64,000 nucleotides of DNA from Actinostola sp. cb2023 (taxonomy: Eukaryota > Cnidaria > Anthozoa > Actiniaria > Actinostolidae). Positions 42,445-54,046 of the stretch are shown here, in pieces. The translations under genes were made by a program, and so were the position numbers. The notes under the pieces are model-generated. The model was not told the DNA's origin. It made no database searches and saw nothing but the letters and a program-made list of their open reading frames with translations. The stretch covers positions 248,001-312,000 of the forward strand of contig JAUJYZ010000222.1 of the NCBI GenBank assembly GCA_033675265.1, in the 5' to 3' direction. Position 1 is the stretch's first letter, and the number at the start of each line of letters is the position of its first letter.

Positions 42445-45263
42445 ATGAAACTCTCTGCCGTTCGGTTGGTACTGCAAGCCTTCGCGCTTTTAAGCGTCAT
42501 TACGCTGTCCAACAACACAATCCTCAAAGGAACGTCCAACAATACGCATAACGACGATGGCATGGAAGGTAAGAAATTAGGTATATAAAATATAACGGTA
42601 TATTATCCGCTCATCTTATGCTTATGCTTGCGTCAGGCGCGTTTTCACAGTGATATAAGGCCTCTTGTACTTGCGCTTATGCTTGCGTCAGGCCCGTTTT
42701 CACAGTGATATAAGGCCTCTTGTACTTGCGCGTATGCTTGCGTCAGGCCGTTTTCACAGTGATATAAGGCCTCTTGTACTTGCGCTTATGCTTGCGTCAG
42801 GCCCGTTTTCACAGTGATATAAGGCCTCTTGTACTTGCGCTTATGCTTGCGTCAGGCGCGTTTTCACAGTGATATAAGGCCTCTTGTACTTGCGCTTATG
42901 CTTGCGTCAGGCGCGTATTCACAGTGACATAAGGCCTCTTGTACTTGCGCTTATGCTTGCGTCAGGCGCGTATTCACAGTGATATAAGGCCTCTTGTACT
43001 TGCGCTTATGCTTGCGTCAGGCGCGTTTTCACAGTGATATAAGGCCTCTTGTACTTGCGCTTATGTTTGCGTCAGGCCCGTTTTCACAGTGACATAAGAC
43101 CTCTTGTGCTTGCGCTTATGTTTGCGTCAGGCCCGTTTTCACAGTGACATAAGGCTTATTGTACTTGCGCTTATGTTTGCGTCAGGCCCGTTTTCACAGT
43201 GACATAAGACCTCTTGTATTTGCGCTTATGCTTGAGTCAGGCCTATTTTCACAGTGGCATAAGGCTTATTGTGCTCTTATGCTTGTGTCAGGCCTGTTTT
43301 CACAGCGACACAAGGCCATGCGCTTATTCTTGCGTCGGGCCCGTTTTCATAGTGACATAAGGCCTCTTGTACTTGTGCTTGCGCTTATGTCGGCCCGTTT
43401 TCACAGTGACATAAGGCCTCTTGTGCTTGTACTTATGCTTGTGTCGCTAGTGAAAACGGGCATGGTTTTCAATGCAATTTTGGGTGAAAGACATCGATTT
43501 ATTCAAGAACCTTCAAGATTTCACTTCAATTGGAGTGAACCATAAATTGACTTTAACTGTAAACAAGCCGGTTTTTCGATTGGAATTTGCTGATTTGCTG
43601 TTCAGATTCTGACTGAATGATATAAATGTACTTTGGTCGTAATTAAAAAATTAGAACTCGCTAAAATCGAGCAAGAAATTAAAACAAATCCATATTGTTT
43701 TCCATGGTAAAAGAGAGAGTAACGGCTGTTTCAATCCCTTAATGCATATCCACCATTCACAGTAATAATGATCCGGTATAGATTTGTTGATTAAATTTTC
43801 AAGATATCCAAGAAAAACATTGCGTCAGGCGCCGTCCTTAATTAATAATAATAATAATAATAATGAACATTTAATTCCCTTAGGCCAAAGCCCGATTGTT
43901 TCGCAGTCAACAAATCATTTTTAAAAAGGAGTATGTAGAATTTCGAGAGCTCATCAGTCTCAGTTCGCCTTGCATGCTACTTTATCATCGCTCAAATAGA
44001 ATAGAAATAACAATGAAAATGAAAAAAAAAAATTTTTGTTCAGTAAATCACGTGACTGATTTGTTGTTCTTTATTGCAGACTTTAGAAGAAAACATCAAG
44101 CTCCAATATTTGCAAACGTCTACACCAAACCAATCATTGTCTTTGCCATTAACGCCGTTGCTGTGGTTTCCGTCCTTAGCAACGCCCTTATTATTCACGT
44201 TGTTAGGGTAAACTCGCACATGCGCACTTCCACCAATTACTTCATTGTCAACATGGCAGTAGGTGATTTGATGGCGACAGTTATTACTCTACCGAAGGTC
44301 GTGTATTTTGTGTACGAAGGGCGAGTATGGCGCCCTGGGCGACTATTTCAAGTTTTATGCCAACTAAGCCACTTTGGTTTCTTCGTTTCGTTATTCTGCT
44401 CGGTCTTCAGCCTCGTCGCCATTTCGTTCGACCGTTTCATGGCTGTCGTTCGCCCTTTAGCGTATAACAATACGTGTAAATGGAGCAAGATAATCCTACT
44501 GTCCATGTGGGTAGCGTCCCTTGTGTTGCCTTCTCACTATGCGTTCAATAAGATCACCTTAACACAGTACAGGGATAACGTCTACTGTACACTCACACAG
44601 TCTCCTATTGATGCGCTTGTCATCTTAGTTGTTGGCTATTTCGTACCTCACTTTGTCATGGTGGTCTTGTACGTCATCATTGCGATCAAGCTGTACAAGA
44701 GGAGAGTCCCTGGTGAGCGTCACCCTTCTGACGCCCAACGAAGCAACGGCGCTCGACGCACAGCCAAGAAAGTTACCCGCATGATAATCTGTATTCTGCT
44801 GGCTTTTGACGTGTGCTGGGCTCCGGTATTCTTTCTTTACATTGGTCCTTATTTAAAACATGAATTCACACACGACCCTGTGGCCTCAATATCGTCGAAG
44901 ATTCTAATGATCTCCAATGGAATTTCCAACGGGTTGATTTATGCCATCTTCAATGAGAACTTTAGGCGCGCGTTCAAACACGCCTTGTACTATGAACCAT
45001 TGGTGTCAGCCTTCAGAAGCGTGCGAAACAGACTCACGATCCACAAAGTGAACGATCAAAACAATGTAGTGAACAAGAACAAGAACAAGAAAAAGAACAA
45101 GAACAAGAACAAGAACAAGAACAAGAACAAGAACAAGAACAAGAACAAGAACAAGAACAAGAACAAGAACAAGAACAAGAACGAGAAGAAGAACAAGGAC
45201 CCGGCATCGGCCACAGGAAGTCCACCGGTGGTACTGACCAGAATGGAAAATATTGAGATATAG
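42445..45263 (+). CDS. Class A (rhodopsin-like) GPCR 2, two exons, 435 aa
   Basis: Exon 1 is 42,445-42,568 (signal peptide and Asn/Thr-rich tail with N-glycosylation sites, phase-1 donor GTAAGA) and exon 2 is 44,080-45,263 (acceptor TTGCAG). Joined frame is open. Seven membrane segments are visible, with TM1 LSNALI, TM3 FDRFMAV (DRF for DRY), TM6 VCWAP and TM7 NGLIY for NPxxY. The C-tail holds a long Lys-Asn repeat (about residues 376-415) ending in ATGSPPVV, which GPCR 3 shares without the long repeat. Likely a plasma-membrane receptor for an unknown, possibly peptide, ligand. Poly(A) signal AATAAA near 45,554. Confidence 0.9.
42621..43445. repeat. About 55-bp tandem repeat in the GPCR 2 intron
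   Basis: About 15 units of CTTATGCTTGCGTCAGG type sequence, period 55 bp and more diverged toward the right end. A 128-codon open frame across it (43,159-43,545) is not credible. Confidence 0.93.
45073..45200 (+). repeat. (AAGAAC)n repeat inside the GPCR 2 coding sequence
   Basis: About 20 hexamers in frame encode alternating Lys-Asn in the receptor tail, with a few Lys-Lys and Glu-Lys interruptions. Confidence 0.95.
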
Positions 45264-45678
45264 CTGATCCCATGACTCATGAAAATGAGCAACAGAAAAA
45301 AATAATCTTCAGCAACACTTTACAAAATGGGACAAACTCCTTCCCCTCATCTTTCCCTCATAATAACTATTTAGTGAAAAAGATATTAATCGCTTATGAA
45401 TATGCTTTGTAAACTATATCACTTATAAATTATCTATTTGCTAAAGACCATACTATCTGTAATAATATTGTAGTAGTATTAGAATATTGCTGTAGCATAG
45501 TAGTTCCAATTGTTCCAATTGTTTTAGTATTGTAATATTAAGATAGCATGTCAAATAAAAATATATATTTAAAAAAAAAGACTCATGAATATACAACTTT
45601 CACAAGAAACTGGAGTTGAGGTGACCATACAGTGGTTGGTTTGTGTTCCTGTCTTTATTAGGTTGTTTGTTTACTTCC
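45264..45678. other. 3' flank of GPCR 2
   Basis: AT-rich 3' UTR-like DNA with AATAAA near 45,554. No gene. Confidence 0.5.
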
Positions 45679-46330
45679 ACTTTTCCTTCCTTCCTTCCTT
45701 CCTTCCACTTTTCCTTCCTTCCTTCCTTCCTTCCTTCCTTCCTTCCTTCCTTCCTTCCTTCCTTCCTTCCTTCCTTCCTTCCTTCCTTCCTTCCTTCCTT
45801 CCTTCCTTCCTTCCTTCCTTCCTTCCTTCCTTCCTTCCTTCCTTCCTTCCTTTCTTCCTTCCTTCCTTCCTTCCTTCCTTCCTTCCTTCCTTCCTTCCTT
45901 CCTTCCTTCCTTCCTTCCTTCCTTCCTTCCTTCCTTCCTTCCTTCCTTCCTTCCTTCCTTCCTTCCTTCCTTCCTTCCTTCCTTTCTTCCTTCCTTTCTT
46001 TCTTTCTTCCTTCCTTCCTTCCTTCCTTCCTTCCTTCCTTCCTTCCTTCCTTCCTTCCTTCCTTCCTTCCTTCCTTCCTTCCTTTTTCCTTTCTTCCTTC
46101 CTTCCTTCCTTCCTTCCTTCCTTCCTTCCTTCCTTCCTTCCTTCCTTCCTTCCTTCCTTCCTTCCTTCCTTCCTTCCTTCCTTCCTTCCTTCCTTCCTTC
46201 CTTCCTTCCTTCCTTCCTTCCTTCCTTCCTTTCCTCCTTCTTTCCTTCCTTCCTTCCTTCCTTCCTTGTTTTCTTCCTTTCTTCATTCCTTCCTTTCTTT
46301 CTTTCTTTCTTTCTCTCTCTCTTTCTTCTT
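45679..46330. repeat. (TTCC)n microsatellite
   Basis: About 650 bp of near-pure TTCC with scattered TTTC. All frames are open on both strands; none is coding. Confidence 0.98.
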
Positions 46331-46867
46331 TCTTTTTCCTTATTTGTATTAACGTCAGAACTTTATTTACAGAATTCATAGACAGGAAAACCTCTGGTGA
46401 GGCCTAGTAAAGTCAATAAAGTCAATTACTGTTTGCCAACTTTAGGTTCTCCACAAATTAAATTTAGTCTTAATTGTTCCGGAATATGTCATGCTGTTCT
46501 ATTTCTACAATAGACCATTCAATGGTCAAGGAAACACTTCTGTCAAAACCATCGTGACTTTATTTTAAGCCGGATCAATTTTTCTTGCAGACGATGTCTG
46601 TTTTCTCGTTTGCCTTCCTTCAAACGAACGATGAGTAAAACAATTCGGGCCGCACGAGGGATGAGAGGAGTATGAGAGGGGGAGGGGGGATGGAGAATCA
46701 ACCAATCGATCAGCAAAAACTTCTAAAAATGAAGGAAACTGATAAGCTTTCGAGCCCATTGCACATGCGCCATAAAAAATCATCACCTTCAGACTTTTCG
46801 GTTCTTTCTTTCTAGATAAATACACCAGTTGAGGTTTGACAAGTAACGTCTTTTATGCGGCCACCCA
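46331..46867. other. Intergenic, no gene recognised
   Basis: An 86-codon minus-strand frame (46,565-46,825) has no recognisable domain and no supporting splice or poly(A) signals. Confidence 0.4.
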
Positions 46868-47300
46868 CTAATAAGCAGCCACTCTCTATTACGGTCACTT
46901 TCTAGTTATACGGCCACTAATAAGCAGCCACTCTCTATTACGGTCACTTTCTAGTTATACGGCCACTAATAAGCAGCCACTCTCTATTACAGTCACTTTC
47001 TAGTTATACGGCCACTAATAAGCAGCCACTCTCTATTACGGTCACTTTCTAGTTATACGGCCACTAATAAGCAGCCACTCTCTATTATGGTCACTTTCTA
47101 GTTATGCGACCATCCTCTAATAAACAGCCACCCTCTATTAAGCGATCACCCACTAATAAGCGGCCACTCTCTATTACGGTCACTTTCTAGTTATACGGCC
47201 ACTAATAAGCAGCCACTCTCTATTATGGTCACTTTCTAGTTATGCGACCATCCTCTAATAAGCGGTCACCCGGCCCACTAATAAGCGGTCACCGGTCACC
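46868..47300. repeat. About 49-bp minisatellite with TAATAAGC core
   Basis: About eight units with CTAATAAGCAGCCACTCTC and TCACTTTCTAGTTATACGG; shorter variants at the right end. Confidence 0.92.
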
Positions 47301-47430
47301 ATGGCAACTCGGATATACCTAACTCGAACAGTTATAGAAATATGAAAGTAGATTTTAGGCTTATTTAGTTACTTGTGATAATTCTGTTCAAACAAAATGT
47401 TCTTTACCGCAGGTGTTGATCTCGAGATTT

Positions 47431-47690
47431 ACAAAAATGGCCCAAAATCACCGTATTTGATGGACTATAGCCCATGCAAAATGCTCAAAAATGGTCCAAA
47501 ATCACCGTATTTGATGGACTATAGCCCATGCAAAATAATCAAAAATGGCCCAAAATCACCGTATTTGATGGACTATAGCCCATGCAAAATGCTCAAAAAT
47601 GGTCCAAAATCACCGTATTTGATGGACTATAGCCCATGCAAAATAATCAAAAATGGCCCAAAATCACAATATTTGATGGACTAAAACCCA
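47431..47690. repeat. 54-bp minisatellite, five copies
   Basis: Starts of CACCGTATTTGATGG recur at 54 bp (47,449, 47,503 and on). 54 is a multiple of three, so a 95-codon frame stays open. A related three-copy array lies at 48,745-48,890, and both are preceded by the same TTTACCGCAGGTGTTGATC sequence. Confidence 0.92.
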
Positions 47691-48737
47691 TGCAAAAAGG
47701 CGGTATTCCCTGTGGATGAAGTAACCTCACAAGTTTAGGCTAGGACTAAATATCTAATGTACGAAATCCCGAACAGTAGTTATTTACACTTCCGGTTGAC
47801 GTCGCCGTCGTAGATTTTAGGATTTTTAGTCCAGAACTGTACCCACCTTTCTCAATGTGTCAATAACTATTTAAATACGACGAGCGAAATAAATTTTCAG
47901 ACAATGTTTTGGTACTGATACTCTATTCTGTATAATAAATATGACAATAATTTCCCTTGTTACGTGTAGATACGAATTGGTATCACATCATTAAAGCTTT
48001 TCCCATTGGAGGAAGTGTTCTACAAACATGGTATGTATGTCACCATGGCAACACGGATATACCTAACTCGAACAGTTATAGAAATATGTAAATAAATTAT
48101 TATTTTACAAGCTTAAATAATGCCTTTCAATAGGAAATTATCTATAAAACAATGTTATTAGATTTAAAAGGGGAAAAAAATAAAAAAATAAAATAAGTGT
48201 CATGACTGGGAGTCGAACTCGCGACCCCAAGTTTGAAATGAGAAAAGCATGCCGGGAAATTCTTCAAAAAGCGACCATACACCCAGACATTAATGCTGAG
48301 TCACCGTATGTTACGTATAGGATGAAGATTTCGGCCCCATCCGCGCTATCGAGCAGTACATCAATCAACTTAGCATTCAAAGAGGGAGGGAGCAGTCGGA
48401 TCCTAAGCCAAGAACTGTCCCTACTAAGCTATTGAGTCCGCTTACTGATTTGGACGACAAGTTTAGCTAGTCTAACTGAACAATGGTCATTGTTGTGCAA
48501 ATTCGATGCCTGAAGTCCTGAGGGAAAGCTCAACTAATGAGTGTTTATTGTCACATTACAAAGATCCTAATGAACTTGTTGTGTCTACAGATCTTGTAAA
48601 AAGACGCATGCCTTTCATTGTGTTACTATCGATATCATTCCCTAAGGCTTAGTTACTTATGATAATTCTGATCAAACGAAATGTTCTTTACCGCAGGTGT
48701 TGATCTCGAGATTTGGGCTCACGAACATTCGCATGAA
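47691..48737. other. Intergenic with dispersed repeat copies
   Basis: CACCATGGCAAC...AACAGTTATAGAAATATG near 48,037 repeats the sequence at 47,296. TGGGAGTCGAACTCGCGACC near 48,207 looks like a minus-strand tRNA B-box region but no A box follows. No gene. Confidence 0.4.
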
Positions 48738-48744
48738 AGACTCT

Positions 48745-48890
48745 ATACCCCATGCAAAATGATCACAAATGGCCCAAAATCACGATATTTGATGGACTAT
48801 ATCCCATGCAAAAAGCTCAAAAATGGCCCAAAATCACCATATTTGATGGACTATTGCCCATGTAAAATGATCACAAATGGCCCAAAATCA
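48745..48890. repeat. 54-bp minisatellite, second array
   Basis: Three diverged units of the repeat at 47,431; followed by a short piece of the TAATAAGCGGCCAC minisatellite. Confidence 0.85.
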
Positions 48891-48952
48891 CGCCTACTAA
48901 TAAGCGGCCACTCTCTATTACGGTCTCTTTCTAGTTATACGGCCACCCTCTA

Positions 48953-49066
48953 ATATTGATTGTAAGCTGCTCGTCTGCCGTAGGCGTCTTTATATGCAGT
49001 CCGAAAAAGTCCTCCATCGGTTGTAAAGCGCATTGAGACAATGTGAAATGCCCTATATAAGAACCG

Positions 49067-49158
<92 letters not shown>

Positions 49159-49176
49159 TTTTATTATTATTATTAA
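48953..49176 (+). mobile_element. Retroposon 3' tail ending in (TTA)n
   Basis: GTAAAGCGCATTGAGACA...CCCTATATAAG followed by about 105 bp of TTA repeat is the usual 3' end of non-LTR or SINE elements in marine invertebrates. The rest of the element is absent. Confidence 0.55.
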
Positions 49177-49179
49177 TAT

Positions 49180-50190
49180 AAGCGGTCACCCTCTAATAAG
49201 CGGTCACCTCTAATAAGCGGCCACCCACTGATAAGCGCCCACCCTCTAATAAGCGCCCACCCACTAATAAGCGGCCAGCCACTAATAAGCGCCCGCCCAC
49301 TAATAAGCGCCCACCCTCTAATAAGCGCCCACCCACTAATAAGCGCCCACCCACTAATAAGCGAACACCCACTAATAAGCGGCCACCCACTAATAAGCGG
49401 CCACCCACTAATAAGAGGCCACCCACTAATAAGCGCCCCCAACCACTAATAAGCGCCCACCCACTAATAAGCGCCCACCCACTAATAAGCGCCCATGCAC
49501 CCACTAATAAGCGCCCACCCACTAATAAGCGCCCATGCACCCACTAATAAGCGGCCACCCACTGATAAGCGTCCACCCACTAATAAGCGCGCCCACCCAC
49601 CCACTAATAAACGGCCACCCACTGATAAGCGCCCACCCACTAATAAGCGCCCACCCACTAATAAGCGGCAGCCTCTAATAAGCGCCCGCCCACTAATAAG
49701 CGCCCACCCTCTAATAAGCGCCCACCCACTAATAAGCGCCCACCCACTAATAAGCGCCCACCCACTAATAAGCGAACACCCACTAATAAGCGGCCACCCA
49801 CTAATAAGCGGCCACCCACTAATAAGAGGCCACCCACTAATAAGCGCCCAACCACTAATAAGCGCCCACCCACTAATAAGCGCCCACCCACTAATAAGCG
49901 CCCACCCACTAATAAGCGCCCATGCACCCACTAATAAGCGGCCACCCACTGATAAGCGCCCACCCACTAATAAGCGCCCACCCACTAATAAGCGGCAGCC
50001 TCTAATAAGCGCCCGCCCACTAATAAGCGCCCACCCTCTAATAAGCGCCCACCCACTAATAAGCGCCCACCCACTAATAAGCGAACACCCACTAATAAGC
50101 GAACACCCACTAATAAGCGGACACCCACTAATAAGCGGCAGCCTCTATTAAGCGGACACCCACTAATAAGCAGTCAGCATATATTAATCA
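49180..50190. repeat. 15-bp minisatellite with CACTAATAAGCGCCC core
   Basis: About 65 units of CCACTAATAAGCGCC with GCGGCC, GCGAAC and CTGATAAG variants. A block of roughly 370-400 bp is itself repeated (for example the CATGCACCC variant at 49,494, 49,535 and 49,920). Apparent ORFs in several frames are repeat artefacts. Confidence 0.95.
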
Positions 50191-50249
50191 GCCACTCTCA
50201 TATTTTACAGCTTATTTACAATGCAGCCAGGCACCATATCGTGCATATA

Positions 50250-50496
50250 CACCTATTTCAAATAACGTTGTCGCGTTCAAAGCAACAAGCGTCAAGCCAA
50301 GACTGAAGTGAATGCTGGTTTTGTGTTGTCAAATTATTCAAATCAGACCTATTTTTCTATGGAACGAAGTGTGATATGCAAACAAGCATGTGAAAATGTT
50401 CACATTTTGTAATTAGTCCTTATTAGTCGAGCATTCACTTCGGTCTTGGCTTGACGCTTGTTGCTTTGAACGCGACAACGTTATTTGAAATAGGTG
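50250..50496. mobile_element. Inverted-repeat MITE inserted in the 86-bp satellite
   Basis: Arms of about 68 bp (left CACCTATTTCAAATAACG..., right its inverse) flanked by TA at 50,248-50,249 and 50,497-50,498. The surrounding sequence is a split unit of the 86-bp repeat. TA duplication suits Tc1/mariner-type MITEs. Confidence 0.87.
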
Positions 50497-50501
50497 TATA
50501 T

Positions 50502-51321
50502 TGATCTCTGTGTTCAATGTGTTGTAGCCATTGAATGGTTTACAGCTTATTTACAATGCAGCCAGGCAGCACATCGTGCATATATATTGATCTCTGTGTT
50601 CAATGTGTTGCAGCCATTGAATGGTTTGCAGCTTATTTACAACTGCAGCCAGGCAGCACATCGTGCATATATATTGATCTCTGTGTTCAATGTGTTGCAG
50701 CCATTGAATGGTTTACAGCTTATTTACAATGCAGCTAGGCAGCACATCGTGCATATATATTGATCTCTGTGTTCAATGTGTTGCAGCCATTGAATGGTTT
50801 GCAGCTTATTTACAATGCAGCCAGGCAGCACATCGTGCATATATATTGATCTCTGTGTTCAATGTGTTGCAGCCATTGAATGGTTTACAGCTTATTTACA
50901 ATGCAGCCAGGCAGCACATCGTGCATATATATTGATCTCTGTGTTCAATGTGTTGCAGCCATTGAATGGTTTACAGCTTACTTACAATGCAGCCAGGCAG
51001 CACATCGTGCATATATATTGATCTCTGTGTTCAATGTGTTGCAGCCATTGAATGGTTTGCAGCTTATTTACATGCAGCCAGGCAGCACATCGTGCATATA
51101 TATTGATCTTTGTGTTCAATGTGTTGCAGCCATTGAATGGTTTGCAGCTTATTTACAATGCAGCCAGGCAGCACATCGTGCATATATATTGATCTCTGTG
51201 TTCAATGTGTTGCAGCCATTGAATGGTTTACAGCTTATTTACAATGCAGCCAGGCAGCACATCGTGTATATATATTGATCTCTGTGTTCAATGTGTTGCA
51301 GCCATTGAATGGTTTGCAGTC
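50502..51321. repeat. 86-bp minisatellite, about 9-10 copies
   Basis: TTGATCTCTGTGTTCAATG recurs every 86 bp. Forward ORFs of 65-132 codons follow the repeat and are not called. The last unit contains the final codons of GPCR 3. Confidence 0.95.
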
Positions 51322-53043
51322 AGAACCACTACTGGGCTCCCTGTGGTGAGGTTCTTATACTTGTTTAGTGCATTGTTTATATCGTTCACTTTGTGAATCG
51401 TGATTCTGTTTCGCACGCTTCTGAAGGCTGACACCAATGGTTCATAGTACAAGGCGTGTTTGAACGCGCGCCTAAAGGTCTCATTGAAGATGGCATAAAT
51501 CAACGCGTTGGAAATTCCATTGGAGATCATTAGCATCTTGGAGGCAATAATTTCCAACAAATGACCAGTGATTGAATAGTTGAAATATAAATATAGGTAT
51601 ACATAACCAAGAAATATAGGACACCAAGATACTTCAAAAGCCAAGAGAATGCAGACAATCATACGAGTTACTTTTCTGGCAGTTTGTTGGGCAGCGGTAT
51701 GTCTTTGTCCATTGACTCTCTGCGCATGCTCACCAGGGACTCGCCTTGTGCAAAGTTTATAAGCTATTACCATATATAGAATCACCATGACAACGTGAGG
51801 GATAAGAAACCCAATGGATAGAATCAAAATGGCGTCGAATTGGGAATCTTTTGCAAAGCAATAAACTTGGTCATCTTGCTGACACAAAATCACCCTTGTG
51901 CAAGCGTAGTGGGCCGGTATGGCTAACGATGCCACCCAGATGCCTGGCAGAGTAAACTTCACCCAGGAACAACGGTGCTTGTACTTAAGAGGACGGGTCA
52001 CTGCCTGGAATCGATCAAACGTAATGACAACGAGGCTGAATACTGAACACAGCATAAAGGTAAAAAACATACCAAACTGAACCTTGCACAGAAATTCTCC
52101 AAAAACTCCAGTTACCATCCATACTTTCCCCTCCATTAGATAGTATAGCACCCCAGCAGTAGTCACTAGTGTTGTGCACAAGTCACCACACGCCATATTG
52201 ACGATGAGGTAGTTGGTGGTTGTGCGCATGTGCGGGTTTACCCTGACAACGTGAATAATGAGGACGTTGCTAAGGACGGAAATTATGACAACGATGACCC
52301 AGAACGCAATAGTGATGTTCTTGTTAAAGTGCACCGTCGGAGCAGCTAGCTTTTCTAAACAGAAAAAAGAAAAGAAAATCAAGATCAGAGTACAGAAGAT
52401 AGTCCAAGACAATTAGAACGTAGTGAAAGAAATAGTGACAAACGTGGCCAATTACAACTCCCATCAACTACTAATATCCTCAATCGGCGGTAAGGCGCAT
52501 TTCACATAGTCTCAAATCAGAATCTAAGGAAGGAATTAGTCCGCTGAAAAACGGAGAAAGGACGGAAACCTTCCATTCTAATTCCAAGTCTGCTCTTCTT
52601 AATTTTACAACATGCATGTATCAATAATAACAACGTTAACAGCAAAAACAACTAAACAGACGCGACGAAAGTAGCGAAAATAAGCAGCGAAATAAGTGCA
52701 AAAAGAAAGGAAACAATTTGATGCTTCGATTCTGTCGAGCTTCTCTTCCTCTCTCAGTCTTGTTTTAGTCAGGTGGACAACCTGTAAACTATAGCATTGA
52801 GCTAAGTGTAGTACCCCACGTTAAATAAAGTATTGTTGTCGTTGTTGTTGTTGTTGTTTTGTAACTTCGTTTGAAAACTTTACAGTTGTATTCCACGCCG
52901 GCAATAAAAACATCGCTTTTCTCACCTCTTTTCGCCATACAGGATCTCATTGTATCACTGGTTCCATTGAGACCTTCAGATCCTGGCTCTAAGCAGAGGA
53001 TTACAACTACGAGCGTCAACCACAAAACTGTACCGTTTTTCAT
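51288..53043 (-). CDS. Class A (rhodopsin-like) GPCR 3, two exons, 394 aa
   Basis: Exon 1 is 53,043-52,926 (signal peptide, 39 codons plus one base, donor GTGAGA) and exon 2 is 52,354-51,288 (acceptor TTTAG), phase 1 as in GPCR 2. Seven membrane segments; TM1 LSNVLI, TM3 FDRFQAV (DRF), TM6 VSWCP in place of CW.P, TM7 NALIY for NPxxY. The tail resembles GPCR 2 (KVNDINNALNK, TTGSPVVVL), but the last nine codons lie in an 86-bp minisatellite unit. Oriented toward GPCR 2, tail to tail. Ligand unknown. Confidence 0.9.
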
Positions 53044-54046
53044 CGTCTTCTCTTACAGGTCGTGTTCAAGTATGGAATCGAAGTGTGCTGAGAAAATACC
53101 AGTTTTATCATTAATTAAAACCTTATTGATTGCATGCATGCTGTTCGGCAACTGTTCAAATACTAGTTGATTAATTATTGACCTTCAACAAACTTCCCAC
53201 ATATTGATTGTACATACAACTCATGTAGTAAGATACGATTGATGGTCATAAAGTGAAAGGAAAAGGGGACCAAACAAATCGCGAGAATGATCGCCAACAA
53301 AATGACGGGTTAGTTTTTGCAGTAGAAACTAGTCGGCACGTTGCATAGCAGTCGAAGTCGTTGTCTAGCTTTTCGTGGCTATCGTAAGTACTATTTTCTA
53401 TGTATTGTTAACGATTGATTGATTGAGTTTCGCAGTGGCCTGTGAATTCATTCTAGTTTAATTGATTTGATCAAATTAATAACGTGAAGTATCGTCTCCC
53501 CCCGCTGCCCGCAATCAACAGTGCTATTCCGAACACTTGCCTTCTTGACGCCAGTTTGACAAAGAAATTAAAATAATTAAAACTACGGCTTTTGGAAATT
53601 GATTTCGGTTTTCATCAACGTAGTCACGTTTCATAGCAACAGGAGAAGGAAATATATTGAAACTGGGAGGTAATAAAATAGACAAAAATAATTAGAAAAA
53701 AAGTGACTGCCAACCGAGAAAAGAAGAAATAAAATGTGTGGCGTATGTAAACCTTCTTCAGTTCTTTCAGCTTTGGCTGTGTTTACACTTGAGTGTTTTA
53801 CCAAGGAAACCTAAAGTTTGCCGCTCTAATTTCTACTATACCGAGGTTCTTTCGGTAACGCTTTCATTTATTCAGTACTGAACCGCCAAGTCACACAGGG
53901 CATCTCAACCCCTCCCCATACCGGATTTCCTCTTCGGGGGGAGGGAGTGGAACGACTACACCAGTCACGCAAGGAGACTGCAAGGAGACTGAGACTAACA
54001 CAGTTCCACGAAATGCTGTTGATATTCAGTCGTTGATCTTGCAAAG
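53044..54046. other. Intergenic between divergent GPCR 3 and the O-methyltransferase
   Basis: Should hold both promoters. AT-rich with no clear TATA box at a fitting distance. No ORF. Confidence 0.45.

Noticed and set aside
45585..46407. Long Phe/Leu/Pro/Ser frames
   Set aside because: Produced by the TTCC microsatellite.
46565..46825. 86-codon minus-strand frame as a gene
   Set aside because: No domain, no conserved duplicate and no transcript signals.
47397..47684. 95-codon frame with an 18-residue repeat
   Set aside because: A 54-bp minisatellite; the related array at 48,745 keeps a similar frame but lacks any sign of a gene around it.
48202..48230. tRNA gene on the minus strand
   Set aside because: A B-box-like stretch is present, but no A box or closing acceptor stem was found.
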